DNA of 64,000 bases from Boseongicola sp. (GTDB lineage Bacteria; Pseudomonadota; Alphaproteobacteria; Rhodobacterales; Rhodobacteraceae), in NCBI GenBank assembly GCA_014075275.1, contig CP046179.1, forward strand, positions 62,001-126,000, in the 5' to 3' direction. Made by a program: the position numbers and the translations under genes. Under the pieces are notes generated by a model that saw nothing but the letters and a program-made list of their open reading frames with translations, ran no database searches and was not told where the DNA came from. Positions 33,338-42,933 of this stretch are shown piece after piece (positions within the stretch are counted from its first letter, which is position 1; the number at the start of each line of letters is the position of its first letter).

Positions 33338-33373
33338 GTCGGTCGAACGACTTTACCGTGATTGAGAATTAAG

Positions 33374-33405
33374 CCCCCGCCGGGAAACTGGCGGGGGTTT
33401 TTGAT
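33374..33405 (+). terminator. Terminator after rplP
   Basis: CCCCCGCC-gggaaact-GGCGGGGG followed by TTTTTGATTTT, 36 bp after the rplP stop. It ends the L2-L16 transcript. Confidence 0.92.
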
Positions 33406-33466
33406 TTTGGGTATGTTTTGTTTGAGATCATATCGGCCAATGCAGTAACTTCCACGGACGACCGCT

Positions 33467-34390
33467 TCAGGTCGAAAATTTTCGAGATAGGAACGAAAAC
33501 AAGCGTCCGTCAGTTACTGCAAACCCCAATGCGATAATGGCGAACCCAATCCACGCTTCCAGCCCCATTTGCTCCCCAAGGAACATCACTCCGAGCCCGA
33601 TGGCGAATGGCGGAATGAGCAAAGTGACCAGCAACAGGTTGGCGGCTCCAGCGCGTGCCAGAATGGCAAAATAGAGAAAATATGCCAGTGCCGTCGACAG
33701 AACTGCCATGCCGACAAGAGCGCCCCACACGCTTGCAGAGAGAGAAAGGTTTGGTGGCCCATCGAACATGAACACGATTGGTATCATCAATACTGTACTG
33801 CCGATCAACATTCCGAGTGCGTTCATGAGCGGAGGCTGGCCTGCTAGAGCTGTCTTACCCCAGACACCCGCAAATGCATAAGACAACGTAGCTCCAAGGA
33901 TGGCGAGCTGAGCAAGATTGCTGGGATTAAACTCGGTCAATGCACTCGGCCCCATAATGAAAGCCACACCCGCAATACCCAAAGCAGCACCGATGATTTT
34001 CTTTGGGGTCAATGGTTCATCCGGAAGCAAAAGACCTGCAACAACGGCCGCGAACATGGCGGTCGTTCCATTCAGAATGGAAGCAAGCCCACTTTCAATC
34101 TGCGTTTGCCCCCAGAAAATCAGTGAAAAGGGAACGGCATTATTCAGCGCGCCCATCACCAAATAAGCACCCCAAACTCGGAGGGATCGAGGAACCGTAA
34201 TGCCTTTGAAAAGCACAATCAGCGCCAAAAACGGTACGGCCCAGATTACTCTATGCAGTGTAATGGTGAGTGGAGGAACTTCGCGCAGCGCAATTTCACC
34301 GAAGGAAAATGACCCTCCCCAAACCGCGGCAAGCAACACCAACATAATAGTGGAGTTCAGATCCAAGGTTAGGGCGGCGGCTTTGGTCAT
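33467..34390 (-). CDS. EamA/DMT-family transporter
   Basis: The 307-aa protein has ten predicted helices in two EamA repeats (MLVLLAAVWGGSFSFGEIAL; LGEQMGLEAWIGFAIIALGF). It is a likely exporter of amino acids or metabolites. It lies convergent with the ribosomal block. Confidence 0.88.
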   Translation of the reverse strand: MTKAAALTLDLNSTIMLVLLAAVWGGSFSFGEIALREVPPLTITLHRVIWAVPFLALIVLFKGITVPRSLRVWGAYLVMGALNNAVPFSLIFWGQTQIESGLASILNGTTAMFAAVVAGLLLPDEPLTPKKIIGAALGIAGVAFIMGPSALTEFNPSNLAQLAILGATLSYAFAGVWGKTALAGQPPLMNALGMLIGSTVLMIPIVFMFDGPPNLSLSASVWGALVGMAVLSTALAYFLYFAILARAGAANLLLVTLLIPPFAIGLGVMFLGEQMGLEAWIGFAIIALGFAVTDGRLFSFLSRKFST

Positions 34391-34666
34391 TGTTGAAAGA
34401 TCCAGTTTCCAGTTGCCCTACTCTGGTACCATGTCCGACCCAAGGGAAACGACCCGTTTCGTGCGGATAGGATTGGAGTAAACTAGCATTCAACTTCACC
34501 TAAACTAGATAGGCAGCAGACGGAAAATCCCTGTTTGGAATAATTTAGTCAACAGCGGGAATGTCCGCTCAGCTGTCGTTGGTGGTTGGCGCAGCGAGGG
34601 GCAACTTCGAGCCCAAAGTTCCAAATGCTGCACCGCGCATGAATGGCAGCTTCTCGACCGCTCAGA
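34391..34666. other. 276-bp gap without a gene
   Basis: The gap lies between the EamA gene start and the CadC-like gene stop, so it holds the EamA promoter. I see no convincing coding sequence. A stretch at about 34555-34660 looks like degenerate intergenic filler on either strand. Confidence 0.3.
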
Positions 34667-36289
34667 TCATTCTGGTAAACCTGCTAGACGCAACGCGTCC
34701 AACCACGCCTCCAGCTTGCCCGGATCGGTCCAAAGGCCATCAAAGTTGTCACGCTCCATCGAGATCGTAAGGTTGGGTTCGCGCTCAAGAAGCGCTTGCG
34801 CCGTCACTCGCGAGTCTGCTGTTTCGCCTAAACAGACTTGAACCGCCGCTTTGGTTTTCAAAGCGTTAGGACTTGGTCTCGACAATTGATCGAGCGCAGA
34901 TTTCGCGGCCCCGCAGTCTCCGGCAGACCAGTATGCCCAAGCAAGATAGCGGTGAAACCATTCCGGATGGAGCGGGTCAATCGCCATACCATGCTGAATA
35001 TCGGCGATCGCCGCATCCAGATCGCCACGATAAATCAATGGTGGTGAGCTGCCGACAAATGCGTTGGAAAAACTGGGGTTGAGCAGCTTGGTCTTGTCAT
35101 AGCGCGCACGGGCCAGATCAAGATCACCTGCATCCGCGTGCAAATGACCCATCAAGTAGTGAGTCAGATAGTTCTCGGGATCGAGTTCCAGAGCTCTCTC
35201 AAGCATTGCCACCGCGTTCCCCCGCATGGCGTTTCGCTCAGTTTCAGTTTCTGCATACCAAGCCATGTTTCTGTAGTAAAAGCCCATTCCTAGATAGCCC
35301 TTAGAGGAATTTGCGTCCGCCTTTATTGCAGCTTCAAAATATGACTGGGATTTCCTATTGTTCTCCGGTCCCGACTTGCGCTGATGTTGTAGGCCTTTCG
35401 CAGCAAGATGCATCGCCGTGATGGTTTCCCGAGTTCCTGTTGGGTTCGGATATACTGCCAGTTGTCCTCCCACCGTCGAAGCCACGCGGCGAATGATCTC
35501 AGCCTGAAATTCAAACAACTGGCTCACTGAACCATCATAGGATTCAGCCCAGATGTGCCGGCCGTTGCTGGCGTCGATCAACTGAACGGTTATGATCAGT
35601 TTCTCGTTTAGCTTCTGCTGACTTCCTTCCAGCACATAGTCGGCTTTCAGCGCCTCACCAATTTCTTCAATGCTCAAAGCCTTGCCCCGAAAGGAAAAGC
35701 TGGAATTTCGGGCAATGGTTGAAAAGGGCGCAAACCGGGCAAGCTCGGTGATTATCCCCTCAGCGACCGCGTCGCTTAGATATCCCTGGTCGGGCGCCGG
35801 ACTGAAATCTTCGAAAGCTAGGACCGCGATCGCTGGTTTTTCGGATGAGTCGCGATCCGGCCACAACGAAACGGCTAACAACAAAGCAACCCCTGCCACG
35901 CCAAAGACCGAGGCCAGGCCCCGCTTGCTGAACCAGATATTACGTGACGCTGCACCATCTGCGCGCATAAGTGCATAGCCTTTTCGTGCATGTGTCTGCA
36001 GGAGAAGATGATCATCGTCATCCAGCGCTTTCCTGATGTCTGAAATACACTGGGTCAGGCTGTCATCCGTGACCGCAGATTTTCCCCAAACTTCAGCTAT
36101 CAATGCGTCTTTTGAAAGTATCTTCCCGTCAGCTGCGATCAAGGCGGTCAGGACTTGTGCGGACTGTCGGCGAAGGGGAACAACTACGCCTTCTCCTGTC
36201 CGAAGTGTCAGTTCGTGAACCGAGAACACACGGGCCTGATGCGCGTGTTCGGAAGATTTCAGAACAATTTCAGAGTCATTTCGGGACAT
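34667..36289 (-). CDS. CadC-like winged-helix / TPR regulator
   Basis: The 540-aa protein has three parts. Residues ~20-105 are a Trans_reg_C winged helix (LIAADGKILSKDALIAEVWG). One membrane helix follows (GLASVFGVAGVALLLAVSLW, ~residues 128-147). A periplasmic TolB-like part (PAIAVLAFEDFS; LTELAR/DYVLEGSQQK) and TPR repeats (ALELDPENYLTHYLMGHLHA) make up the rest. This layout fits membrane-bound one-component regulators. I chose ATG 36289 over a TTG at 36304. Confidence 0.87.
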   Translation of the reverse strand: MSRNDSEIVLKSSEHAHQARVFSVHELTLRTGEGVVVPLRRQSAQVLTALIAADGKILSKDALIAEVWGKSAVTDDSLTQCISDIRKALDDDDHLLLQTHARKGYALMRADGAASRNIWFSKRGLASVFGVAGVALLLAVSLWPDRDSSEKPAIAVLAFEDFSPAPDQGYLSDAVAEGIITELARFAPFSTIARNSSFSFRGKALSIEEIGEALKADYVLEGSQQKLNEKLIITVQLIDASNGRHIWAESYDGSVSQLFEFQAEIIRRVASTVGGQLAVYPNPTGTRETITAMHLAAKGLQHQRKSGPENNRKSQSYFEAAIKADANSSKGYLGMGFYYRNMAWYAETETERNAMRGNAVAMLERALELDPENYLTHYLMGHLHADAGDLDLARARYDKTKLLNPSFSNAFVGSSPPLIYRGDLDAAIADIQHGMAIDPLHPEWFHRYLAWAYWSAGDCGAAKSALDQLSRPSPNALKTKAAVQVCLGETADSRVTAQALLEREPNLTISMERDNFDGLWTDPGKLEAWLDALRLAGLPE

Positions 36290-36342
36290 TCCAACCGAAC
36301 CCAAGCTCTTAAAAGGCTGACGCGAAACAAGGCCATCAAATA

Positions 36343-36663
36343 GTGTTTAGCATAGTGAAGCCCATAGCGATAATCTGTATCGCCACCCTTTCGGCAACGG
36401 AAGTTTCAGCAAAGCCGTGGATTCACCCGGCTTGCTGTCCAGACATCAATTGCCAGAGAGCAGAACCGCGCCTGATCACAGCAACCGCAGATGGATTTAA
36501 AGTCCAAGGTGTCCGCGATGTCATCCGATTTGATGACAAGCGACTATTTCAATCCCACGACGGGGATTACCATCTGTGCAGTCTGGAAGTGCCTGGAATT
36601 GAGTTGCAGAGCAATCAAGACGTGATCGAGGTCAAATGCTTGTACGTCCCATTGGGGTCTTAA
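36343..36663 (+). CDS. Secreted Cys-containing protein of unknown function
   Basis: The 106-aa product starts at a GTG (a second GTG is at 36355). It has a signal peptide (VKPIAIICIATLSATEVSA) and a mature domain starting KPWIHPACCPDINCQRAEPR with four to five cysteines. The family is unnamed but typical of alphaproteobacterial periplasmic proteins. It is divergent from the CadC-like regulator with only 53 bp between, so it is a plausible target. Confidence 0.68.
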   Translation: MFSIVKPIAIICIATLSATEVSAKPWIHPACCPDINCQRAEPRLITATADGFKVQGVRDVIRFDDKRLFQSHDGDYHLCSLEVPGIELQSNQDVIEVKCLYVPLGS

Positions 36664-36851
36664 AATTTTCACAGCCCATAGCATTCAGTTTGCCAAAGTC
36701 TGGTCTTCAGCTGTTCGATCAAAGCAAACGTTGGAATATTCACACCGTGTGGCAACTAAGTCCGCGGTGCAGTCATTGGTGACATTTGCAGCGAACGACT
36801 GGGCAGAGCCTGAAGACGAGAACTGTAATTCTCGCTGGGTGAAGCGCGGTG

Positions 36852-37187
36852 CTAACTTACCTTTGGCGCATCCGAGCATTCCACACGGCTGATTTGCATA
36901 ATTGGTTGGATGTCTGTGTAGTTGGGTATGTCGTTTTGGATCTCGGCAGCGTGTGGTCCATAGGATGATTTATAGGCATCTACAGAGTTAAAGTACAAGT
37001 GGGCAATTGCGACATATGTTGGCTTTGTGTCTGGCTCTCGACCGCTGATCCCGTGTTCAATTTCAAACCCTTTCAGTGCGGAGCCCATCAGATCCCGAGC
37101 CATGGGGGCGTGAGTGTTCACATAGTAATCAATATCGAACCGCCTGTTGTCGTCGAAGGGACATCGCAGGCTTATTTTGATTATCAG
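36852..37187 (-). CDS. EthD-like protein lacking a standard start codon
   Basis: Reading from CTG 37187 gives about 111 residues: LIIKISLRCPFDDNRRFDID-YYVNTHAPMARDLMG and so on, matching the EthD ferredoxin-like fold (FDxDYYVNTHxPM). In that frame no ATG, GTG or TTG lies between the TAG stop further upstream and YYV. AAGGA sits 5 bp before the CTG. A GTG at 37121 would remove the conserved first strand. The gene either uses CTG or is a decaying copy. Confidence 0.6.
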   Translation of the reverse strand: MIIKISLRCPFDDNRRFDIDYYVNTHAPMARDLMGSALKGFEIEHGISGREPDTKPTYVAIAHLYFNSVDAYKSSYGPHAAEIQNDIPNYTDIQPIMQISRVECSDAPKVS

Positions 37188-37531
37188 TTCGGTCCTTGGC
37201 GATGTCTTGTTTCGGCCAATCTAATTGAGTGGTGAGATCAAGGTCAAAGACTCAAAACGGCTGCCGCCACTGCAAAGCTGCGGTTGAGTTTTTAGTCTCC
37301 AACGGCAACTTAATATTGCACAGCGAGTGATCGATTGCCCCTAATTTGGGCGGATGAAACGCGGCGAGGTCGGCTTTGATGGTCGTTTCACTTCGGAGTG
37401 CAGGGGCAGGCAGCGACGACGTTGCCGGGTTTGGTTTGTCGCCCAAGCGATATTACCCAGATTGAGAGAAAGGTCCCGCCAGGAAATTGGCGGCGGGCTT
37501 GCGTCGTTAGGGGCAGAGAGTCGAAGTGGGT
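37188..37531. other. 344-bp gap without a recognised gene
   Basis: The gap lies between the EthD-like gene and the truncated ProC-like gene. It includes a stem CCCGCC-aggaaattggc-GGCGGG region (about 37468-37490) that could terminate leftward transcription. Small frames exist on both strands but none is convincing. Confidence 0.35.
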
Positions 37532-37990
37532 TCAGGCCATCTCTTTGGCGTCTTTCAAGGAGAAAACGCTGTTGTGATCTCCAACTATCTCACCGACCAG
37601 AGCGGTATCACCCTGTACCATTATCGGAGTTCCGCCCCTAGTTATGCTGGGAAACGGCATCATGATCGCCACGGCAGGCGCAGGCCGAGTCATTGCACCA
37701 GCCTGTTCCAAAGTGGCCGCTGCTATGAAAGAAACTATTTTCTGGTCATCACGAAATTTAGCCTCCCGGAGGACTTTGGGAGCATCCTCGGCGATCAACC
37801 CCAAGAATATCAAATCGCTTGCGTCTACGACGCCTTGATTGTCGGCGACACTGATATTGTCATAGGCCGCTGCCAGCGCTTTGGAGTGACTTGAACTTTG
37901 TTCGGAGACTGTAATCTGGTGCACGTCGCAGGCAATGCCTTCAACCGCGGGCCGTGCAATTGTTCCACATCCAATAACACCTAAGCGCAT
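37532..37990 (-). pseudogene. Pyrroline-5-carboxylate-reductase-like gene, C-terminally truncated
   Basis: From ATG 37990 the product reads MRLGVIGCGTIARPAVEGIA (Rossmann NAD(P) motif), then IVSFIAAATLEQAGAMTRPA and MMPFPSITRGGTPIM, as in ProC-like dehydrogenases. It stops after ~152 residues (FSLKDAKEMA), whereas the family is about 250-270 aa and needs its C-terminal helices for dimerisation. No continuation is seen in other frames. The lost end adjoins unrelated intergenic DNA. It is divergent to the GntR operon. Confidence 0.75.
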
Positions 37991-38262
37991 ATCGTTTTTC
38001 CCGTTGGTTGTCGGTGATGGTAATCTGGCCAGCTTTTCAGGGCAAAACCCGAAACACCGATGCAAGCAACATTCGATTTGGACGCAAGCCGGTCAACCGG
38101 TCGTTGAAAGTAAGCCCGCCGGTTTCGGACCTATCCCTTTCAGGGCTGATGGTGCCAGTGTTCGGCTCGTTGTCGCGAGCGTTTTACTAAAGGGCGACAT
38201 CCGGCTGCATCCGGTGAAAGTCGAAATTGGCTGCCTGAAAGTTCTCTTGAACTCCATGTGAT

Positions 38263-38282
38263 TTTGTATACAAAATGTATAC
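38263..38282. promoter_or_regulatory. GntR-type operator
   Basis: TTTGTATACAAA (38263-38274) is a perfect 12-bp palindrome. A second GTATAC at 38277-38282 is spaced 11 bp, one helical turn, from the first (38266). It lies 12 bp before the gntR ATG and fits the GT-N(3-4)-AC type sites of the FadR/VanR groups. Autoregulation is likely. Confidence 0.7.
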
Positions 38283-38294
38283 GAAAGGAATCAC

Positions 38295-38999
38295 ATGTCC
38301 AAAGATGCAAAATCGAAATGTCTTGAGGACCTAAAAAGGCGCATTCTTTCAATGGATTTGCAGCCGGGGTCTGACCTGGATGAAGCAAAGCTGTCGGCCC
38401 AATACGGCATTTCGCGCACGCCTTTTCGGGAAGTCCTGCAACGCTTATCGGGCGAGGGATACATTCGACTACAAGCCAACCGGGGGGCAAAAGTGGCGTC
38501 CATGGATCTGCCGACCATGCGGGTATTTTTTCAGACAGCGCCGCTGGTTTATTCCAATATTTCCTATCTGGCAGCGGAAAACCGGACATCAGAGCAGCTG
38601 GACATGCTGAAAGAGCTTCAGGTCAAGTTTGCACAGGCAACAAAACACCTGGATCCGAATAAATCCGCGATCACGAACTTTCTGTTTCACGAACTAATCG
38701 GCCAAATGGCCCATAATTCGTATCTGATGGCCTGCATGGATCGGCTGTTGATCGACCACACACGTCTAAGCCAGACGTTTTATCGTCCCGCTGAGTCTGC
38801 CGAAGAGGCTTTGATAGGAAAAGCCGTCGAGCAACACGATGCCTTGATCACTGCGATTGAAGCGCGCGAGTCTGCCCTGGCGATGGAGTTGACCTTGCAG
38901 CATTGGGATCTTTCCCGCGACCGAATGGAGCGTTTTGTGCGTCCGGATCCGCTGCCCGCAAATGTTGTTTCTCTGGAGGAGCTGCAAAATGCAGTTTGA
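38295..38999 (+). CDS. GntR-family (FCD) regulator of the catabolic operon
   Basis: The 234-aa protein has a GntR winged helix (LSAQYGISRTPFREVLQRLS, ~residues 34-53) and an all-helical FCD effector domain with the metal-site pattern (HELIGQMAHNSYL; EQHDALITAIEARES). It opens the operon 38295-45335. The DapA-family gene begins inside its last 11 bp. The effector is probably the pathway substrate or an intermediate. Confidence 0.92.
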   Translation: MSKDAKSKCLEDLKRRILSMDLQPGSDLDEAKLSAQYGISRTPFREVLQRLSGEGYIRLQANRGAKVASMDLPTMRVFFQTAPLVYSNISYLAAENRTSEQLDMLKELQVKFAQATKHLDPNKSAITNFLFHELIGQMAHNSYLMACMDRLLIDHTRLSQTFYRPAESAEEALIGKAVEQHDALITAIEARESALAMELTLQHWDLSRDRMERFVRPDPLPANVVSLEELQNAV

Positions 39000-39897
39000 A
39001 GGTATCTACACACCTTTGGTTACGCCATATCATTCAGACTTTTCGCTGAATGATGAGGCACTGGCGGCGGTCATTGATCATCTGATCGATGCGGGAGTCC
39101 ATGGCCTGATCGTTGCCGGGACAACGGGTGAATATTATGCGCAGTCCACCGAAGAACGGATCGAGTTGATGAGCCGCGCCCGTGATCTGATCGATGGGCG
39201 CGTGCCGATGATTGTTGGTACTGGAGCTATGCGTACCGAAGACAGCGTGATGTTTGCGCAAGCCGCGAAAGAGGCTGGTGCCGACGCGTTGCTAATCGCG
39301 ACGCCCCCATACGCTTATCCAACCGGACGCGAGATTGCGCTGCACGCGCTTGCTGTTGACCGCGCGGCCAACCTGCCTGTGATGTTTTACAATTACCCCG
39401 GCCGGATGTCGGTCAACATGGATGAAGAATGTCTGGATCGATTGGGCCGATCCCCAAATTTTTGTGCCATCAAAGAAAGCTCGGGCGATCCTAATCGGCT
39501 GCACATGCTGGCACGAGATTACCCACATATCGCCTTGTCCTGCGGCATGGACGACCAGGCGCTGGAGTTCTTTGCCTGGGGTGCACGCTCGTGGGTTTGT
39601 GCGGGTTCGAATTTTGCGCCCGAGGCGCATATTGCGCTGTATCGCGCCTGTGCCGTTGAAGGCGACTTTACGAAGGGGCGGGCGATCATGTCAGCGATGT
39701 TGCCGCTGATGCGGGTTCTTGAACAGGGCGGTGCCTTTATTCAATGCATCAAGCACGGGCTGACCATGCGTGGTATTGATGCCGGACCTCCTCGCAAGCC
39801 CCTGCAGCCATTGAACAAGGATCAGCGGCGCGAACTGGAAGAGGTCATTCGAACAATGAATACCGCAATCGCGGCTATCGAGGGAGCGCCGTCATGA
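38989..39897 (+). CDS. DapA-family (dihydrodipicolinate synthase-like) lyase
   Basis: The 302-aa TIM barrel reads YTPLVTPY, GVHGLIVAGTTGEYYAQSTE, the catalytic-loop Tyr in VMFYNYPGR and the Schiff-base Lys in FCAIKESSGD. The DapA superfamily includes aldolases and dehydratases such as the D-hydroxyproline deaminase HypH and KDG-type lyases. Next to an aldehyde dehydrogenase it is unlikely to be the lysine-biosynthesis enzyme. GGAGGA precedes the ATG, which I chose over a longer frame at 38935. Confidence 0.9.
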   Translation: MQFEGIYTPLVTPYHSDFSLNDEALAAVIDHLIDAGVHGLIVAGTTGEYYAQSTEERIELMSRARDLIDGRVPMIVGTGAMRTEDSVMFAQAAKEAGADALLIATPPYAYPTGREIALHALAVDRAANLPVMFYNYPGRMSVNMDEECLDRLGRSPNFCAIKESSGDPNRLHMLARDYPHIALSCGMDDQALEFFAWGARSWVCAGSNFAPEAHIALYRACAVEGDFTKGRAIMSAMLPLMRVLEQGGAFIQCIKHGLTMRGIDAGPPRKPLQPLNKDQRRELEEVIRTMNTAIAAIEGAPS

Positions 39898-41384
39898 CAG
39901 AACTTCTCACACGCGCGGAATACGCAGCAATTGCCGCTGACATGGATTTCCCGGCAAGCCCATATATTGACGGGAAGTTTCGGCCCAGCAGCGGCACCAA
40001 AATGCCGACTGTAAATCCGGCGACCGGAGTGACGTTGGCGACAATTGCCACTGCCAGTGCCGATGATGTTAACGTTGCTGTTCAAAAAGCGCGCGAGGCG
40101 TTTGATCAGGGTCACTGGTCAAAAGCACATCCGTCACACCGCAAGGACGTGTTGATCAAGCTCGTAAAATTTATGACCCGTCGCCAACGCGAATTGGCGG
40201 TGCTGGAAAGTCTGGAAAGCGGCAAGCCAATCCGCGATTGCGTAACTGTTGACATCCCAGAGGCGATGCATTGCATCAAATGGCACGCCGAAATGATCGA
40301 CAAAATATATGATCAGACCGGCCCGGCCGGGGACGACGCAATCAGTTTAATAGTCCGCGAACCTATCGGGGTTGTGGCTGCAATATTGCCATGGAACTTT
40401 CCGCTTCTCATGCTTGCGTGGAAGATTGCTCCTGCCCTGGCGGCAGGGTGTTCGGTGATTGTGAAGCCAGCCGAGCAGACGTCGATGACTGCTCTGCGGG
40501 TGGCCGAACTTGCGCATATGGCTGGTGTGCCTCGCGGTGTTTTGCAGGTTCTTCCGGGGGATGGGCCATCAGTCGGCGAACCACTTGGCCGTCACATGGA
40601 TGTCGACATGGTGACGTTCACCGGGTCAACGGACACTGGACGCCGGTTCCTGCACTATGCTGCGGATTCCAACCTCAAGGAAGTCGTTCTGGAATGCGGT
40701 GGCAAGAACCCGGCGGTCGTTCTGGAAGATGCGGAAAATTTGGATCATGTGGCCGAGCATGTGGTCAATGCTGCCTTTTGGAACATGGGCGAGAATTGCT
40801 CTGCCGCGTCTCGCCTGATTGTCCACAAGTCGGTTAAGGGACCATTGTTGGAACGCATACAGGCCCGTTTGCGGGACTGGAAAACTGGAGACCCGCTTGA
40901 TCCGGCAAATCACTTGGGCGCGTTGATTGATGCAGAACATGTGACGAAGGTTTCCACTTACCTGAAAGGCGACGCGCTTGCTGGTGGTAAGGTCGATGGT
41001 CCGTTCGTGCCGCCAACAGTTTATGAAGTCAGGCAGGACGATAATCGCGCCGTGGATGAAATCTTTGGCCCGATCCTGAGCGTTATCGAAGTTGCATCGA
41101 CGGATCAGGCAATTCAGGTTGCCAACGATACGGCCTATGGACTGGCCGCCAGCGTCTTTACGTCCAATGTGCGAACCGCGATGAGGGCTGCGCGCGACAT
41201 AAGGGCGGGAACCGTCACTGTGAACTGCTACGGAGAGGGCGACGCTTCGACGCCTTTTGGTGGATACAAGCAATCCGGGTTTGGTGGCCGCGACAATGGC
41301 ATCCACGCCCACGACCAATACACCGAGTTGAAAACAATATGGATCAATCTGACTGATCCACGTGACGGGGATAATGTGGGATGA
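39894..41384 (+). CDS. NAD(P)-dependent aldehyde dehydrogenase
   Basis: The 496-aa protein has VAAILPWNFPLLMLAWKIAP (cofactor), FTGSTDTGRRFL, the general-base Glu in LECGGKNPAVV and the nucleophile Cys in NMGENCSAASR (~residue 300). It overlaps the DapA-family stop (ATGA) and ends with an ATGA-type overlap with the next gene. It probably oxidises a semialdehyde made by the preceding steps. Confidence 0.94.
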   Translation: MTELLTRAEYAAIAADMDFPASPYIDGKFRPSSGTKMPTVNPATGVTLATIATASADDVNVAVQKAREAFDQGHWSKAHPSHRKDVLIKLVKFMTRRQRELAVLESLESGKPIRDCVTVDIPEAMHCIKWHAEMIDKIYDQTGPAGDDAISLIVREPIGVVAAILPWNFPLLMLAWKIAPALAAGCSVIVKPAEQTSMTALRVAELAHMAGVPRGVLQVLPGDGPSVGEPLGRHMDVDMVTFTGSTDTGRRFLHYAADSNLKEVVLECGGKNPAVVLEDAENLDHVAEHVVNAAFWNMGENCSAASRLIVHKSVKGPLLERIQARLRDWKTGDPLDPANHLGALIDAEHVTKVSTYLKGDALAGGKVDGPFVPPTVYEVRQDDNRAVDEIFGPILSVIEVASTDQAIQVANDTAYGLAASVFTSNVRTAMRAARDIRAGTVTVNCYGEGDASTPFGGYKQSGFGGRDNGIHAHDQYTELKTIWINLTDPRDGDNVG

Positions 41385-42931
41385 GTGTTGCAGCTGTGGG
41401 AACAGCCCGTCGGGGGCGCGGCAATCGAAAGGCACAGCGCCAGACCCGCGATGTGTCGATGCTGCCAGCGCTCAAGCGCCGCCTGCCGCTGACCGAGCCA
41501 ATGGACCAGGGGCAAGTCGAACGTATCGATGCAGCCTCGATGCACATTCTTGAAAACGTCGGGGTTCAGTTCCGAGACCCCATTGCCCTGGAGGACTGGC
41601 GCAAAGCCGGCGCGAAAGTCGATGGTGAGATGGTCTATCTGGACCGCGGGCTGGTGCGCGAGCTGATCGCAACAATTCCGGAGACCTTTACCTATCACGC
41701 CAGAAACCCGGTAAATAACCTACCGTTCGGTGCCGATCACTCGATATTCGTGCCGATGACTGGTGCGCCATATTTGCGTGACCTTGACGATGTGAGGCGA
41801 AATCCGACGCTGGACGACCTGGCGAACTTTCACAAGCTTAGCCACATGTTGCCCGCGATCCATTCGTCGGCGCACCATATCGTCGAACCTTATGATCACC
41901 CGATAAGCCAGCGCCACTTGCGCATCACCTATTCGTCGATGAAGCATTCCGACAAAACGTTCATGGGCATGATCACCAGCCCCAAAAACGCTGAAGACGT
42001 CATTGACATGTGCGCCATTCTGTTCGGCGAAGATTTTATGGAAACCCACCCCGTTGTCACCGGCAATTGCAACGGAAACTCGCCGCTAGTCTGGGACGAA
42101 ACCATGCTGGGGGCCATGCGGGCCTTTTGCCGCAAGAACCAACCCGTATTATGCTCACCGTTTGTGCTTGGTGGTGCAAATACACCCGCGTCTGTGGCAC
42201 CAACTGTTGCCCAGCTAAATGCCGAAGCGCTTTCGGCGTTGGCGTATACGCAAGTGATCAGAAAGGGCTGCCCGGCAATTTATGGGCATTACCTTTCGAC
42301 GGTATCGATGAAGTCAGGTGCGCCAATGGCCGGCACGCCGGAAATCAGCCTGATGAACTTCATGATCGGTCAGATGGCGCGGTATTATGGTGTGCCCTGG
42401 CGCACGTCCAACACGCTTGGCGGTGCCAAGACATTCGACGCCCAGGCCGGATACGAAAGTGCAATGACTTTGAATGCGGTGTTGATGGCTGGGGCCAACT
42501 ACATCTGGCATTCGGCGGGTTGGAACGAAGCTGGAATGCATTGTTCGATGGCCAAGTTCGTGGTGGATGCCGAGATGTGCGCCATGGGGTATCGCATGGC
42601 AGAAGGCATCCGATGGGATGACTTCGACGAGGCCCTGGCGGCGGTCGGGGATGTCGGGCCGGGCGGTCACTATCTGGGCCATCCGCATACATTGGAGAAC
42701 TTTCAGCGCGCGTTCTTCATGCCCGAGATGTTTGACAACAATTCCATTGAGCAGTGGCAAGCCGATGGCTCGGTCGAGATAACCGAACGCGCCTTGAAGC
42801 GGGCGCGCGATCTGTTGTCGGAATATCAGGAACCAAAGCTTGAGCAGGCAACGGACGAAGCGTTGCGGGACTATATCGCCCGTCGCGAACGCGAGATTCC
42901 GGCGGCAGAAGCCCTCAATCAAGTTCACTGA
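41381..42931 (+). CDS. MttB-family (trimethylamine-methyltransferase-like) protein
   Basis: The 516-aa protein has ENVGVQFRDPIALEDWRKAG near the N-terminus and a TIM barrel with MSGxx-like stretches (GGHYLGHPHTLENFQRAFFM at the C-terminus). It is the non-pyrrolysine form: the frame has no internal amber codon. MttB homologues move methyl groups from quaternary amines (glycine betaine, proline betaine, carnitine) to a corrinoid protein. No corrinoid protein or activase is encoded in this window, so acceptor and substrate are open. Confidence 0.92.
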   Translation: MSVAAVGTARRGRGNRKAQRQTRDVSMLPALKRRLPLTEPMDQGQVERIDAASMHILENVGVQFRDPIALEDWRKAGAKVDGEMVYLDRGLVRELIATIPETFTYHARNPVNNLPFGADHSIFVPMTGAPYLRDLDDVRRNPTLDDLANFHKLSHMLPAIHSSAHHIVEPYDHPISQRHLRITYSSMKHSDKTFMGMITSPKNAEDVIDMCAILFGEDFMETHPVVTGNCNGNSPLVWDETMLGAMRAFCRKNQPVLCSPFVLGGANTPASVAPTVAQLNAEALSALAYTQVIRKGCPAIYGHYLSTVSMKSGAPMAGTPEISLMNFMIGQMARYYGVPWRTSNTLGGAKTFDAQAGYESAMTLNAVLMAGANYIWHSAGWNEAGMHCSMAKFVVDAEMCAMGYRMAEGIRWDDFDEALAAVGDVGPGGHYLGHPHTLENFQRAFFMPEMFDNNSIEQWQADGSVEITERALKRARDLLSEYQEPKLEQATDEALRDYIARREREIPAAEALNQVH

Positions 42932-42933
42932 AC

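Noticed and set aside
41381-42931. Pyrrolysine use in the MttB-like gene
   Set aside because: The frame is open for 516 codons with no internal TAG, and no pyl genes are seen, so it is the non-pyrrolysine family form.
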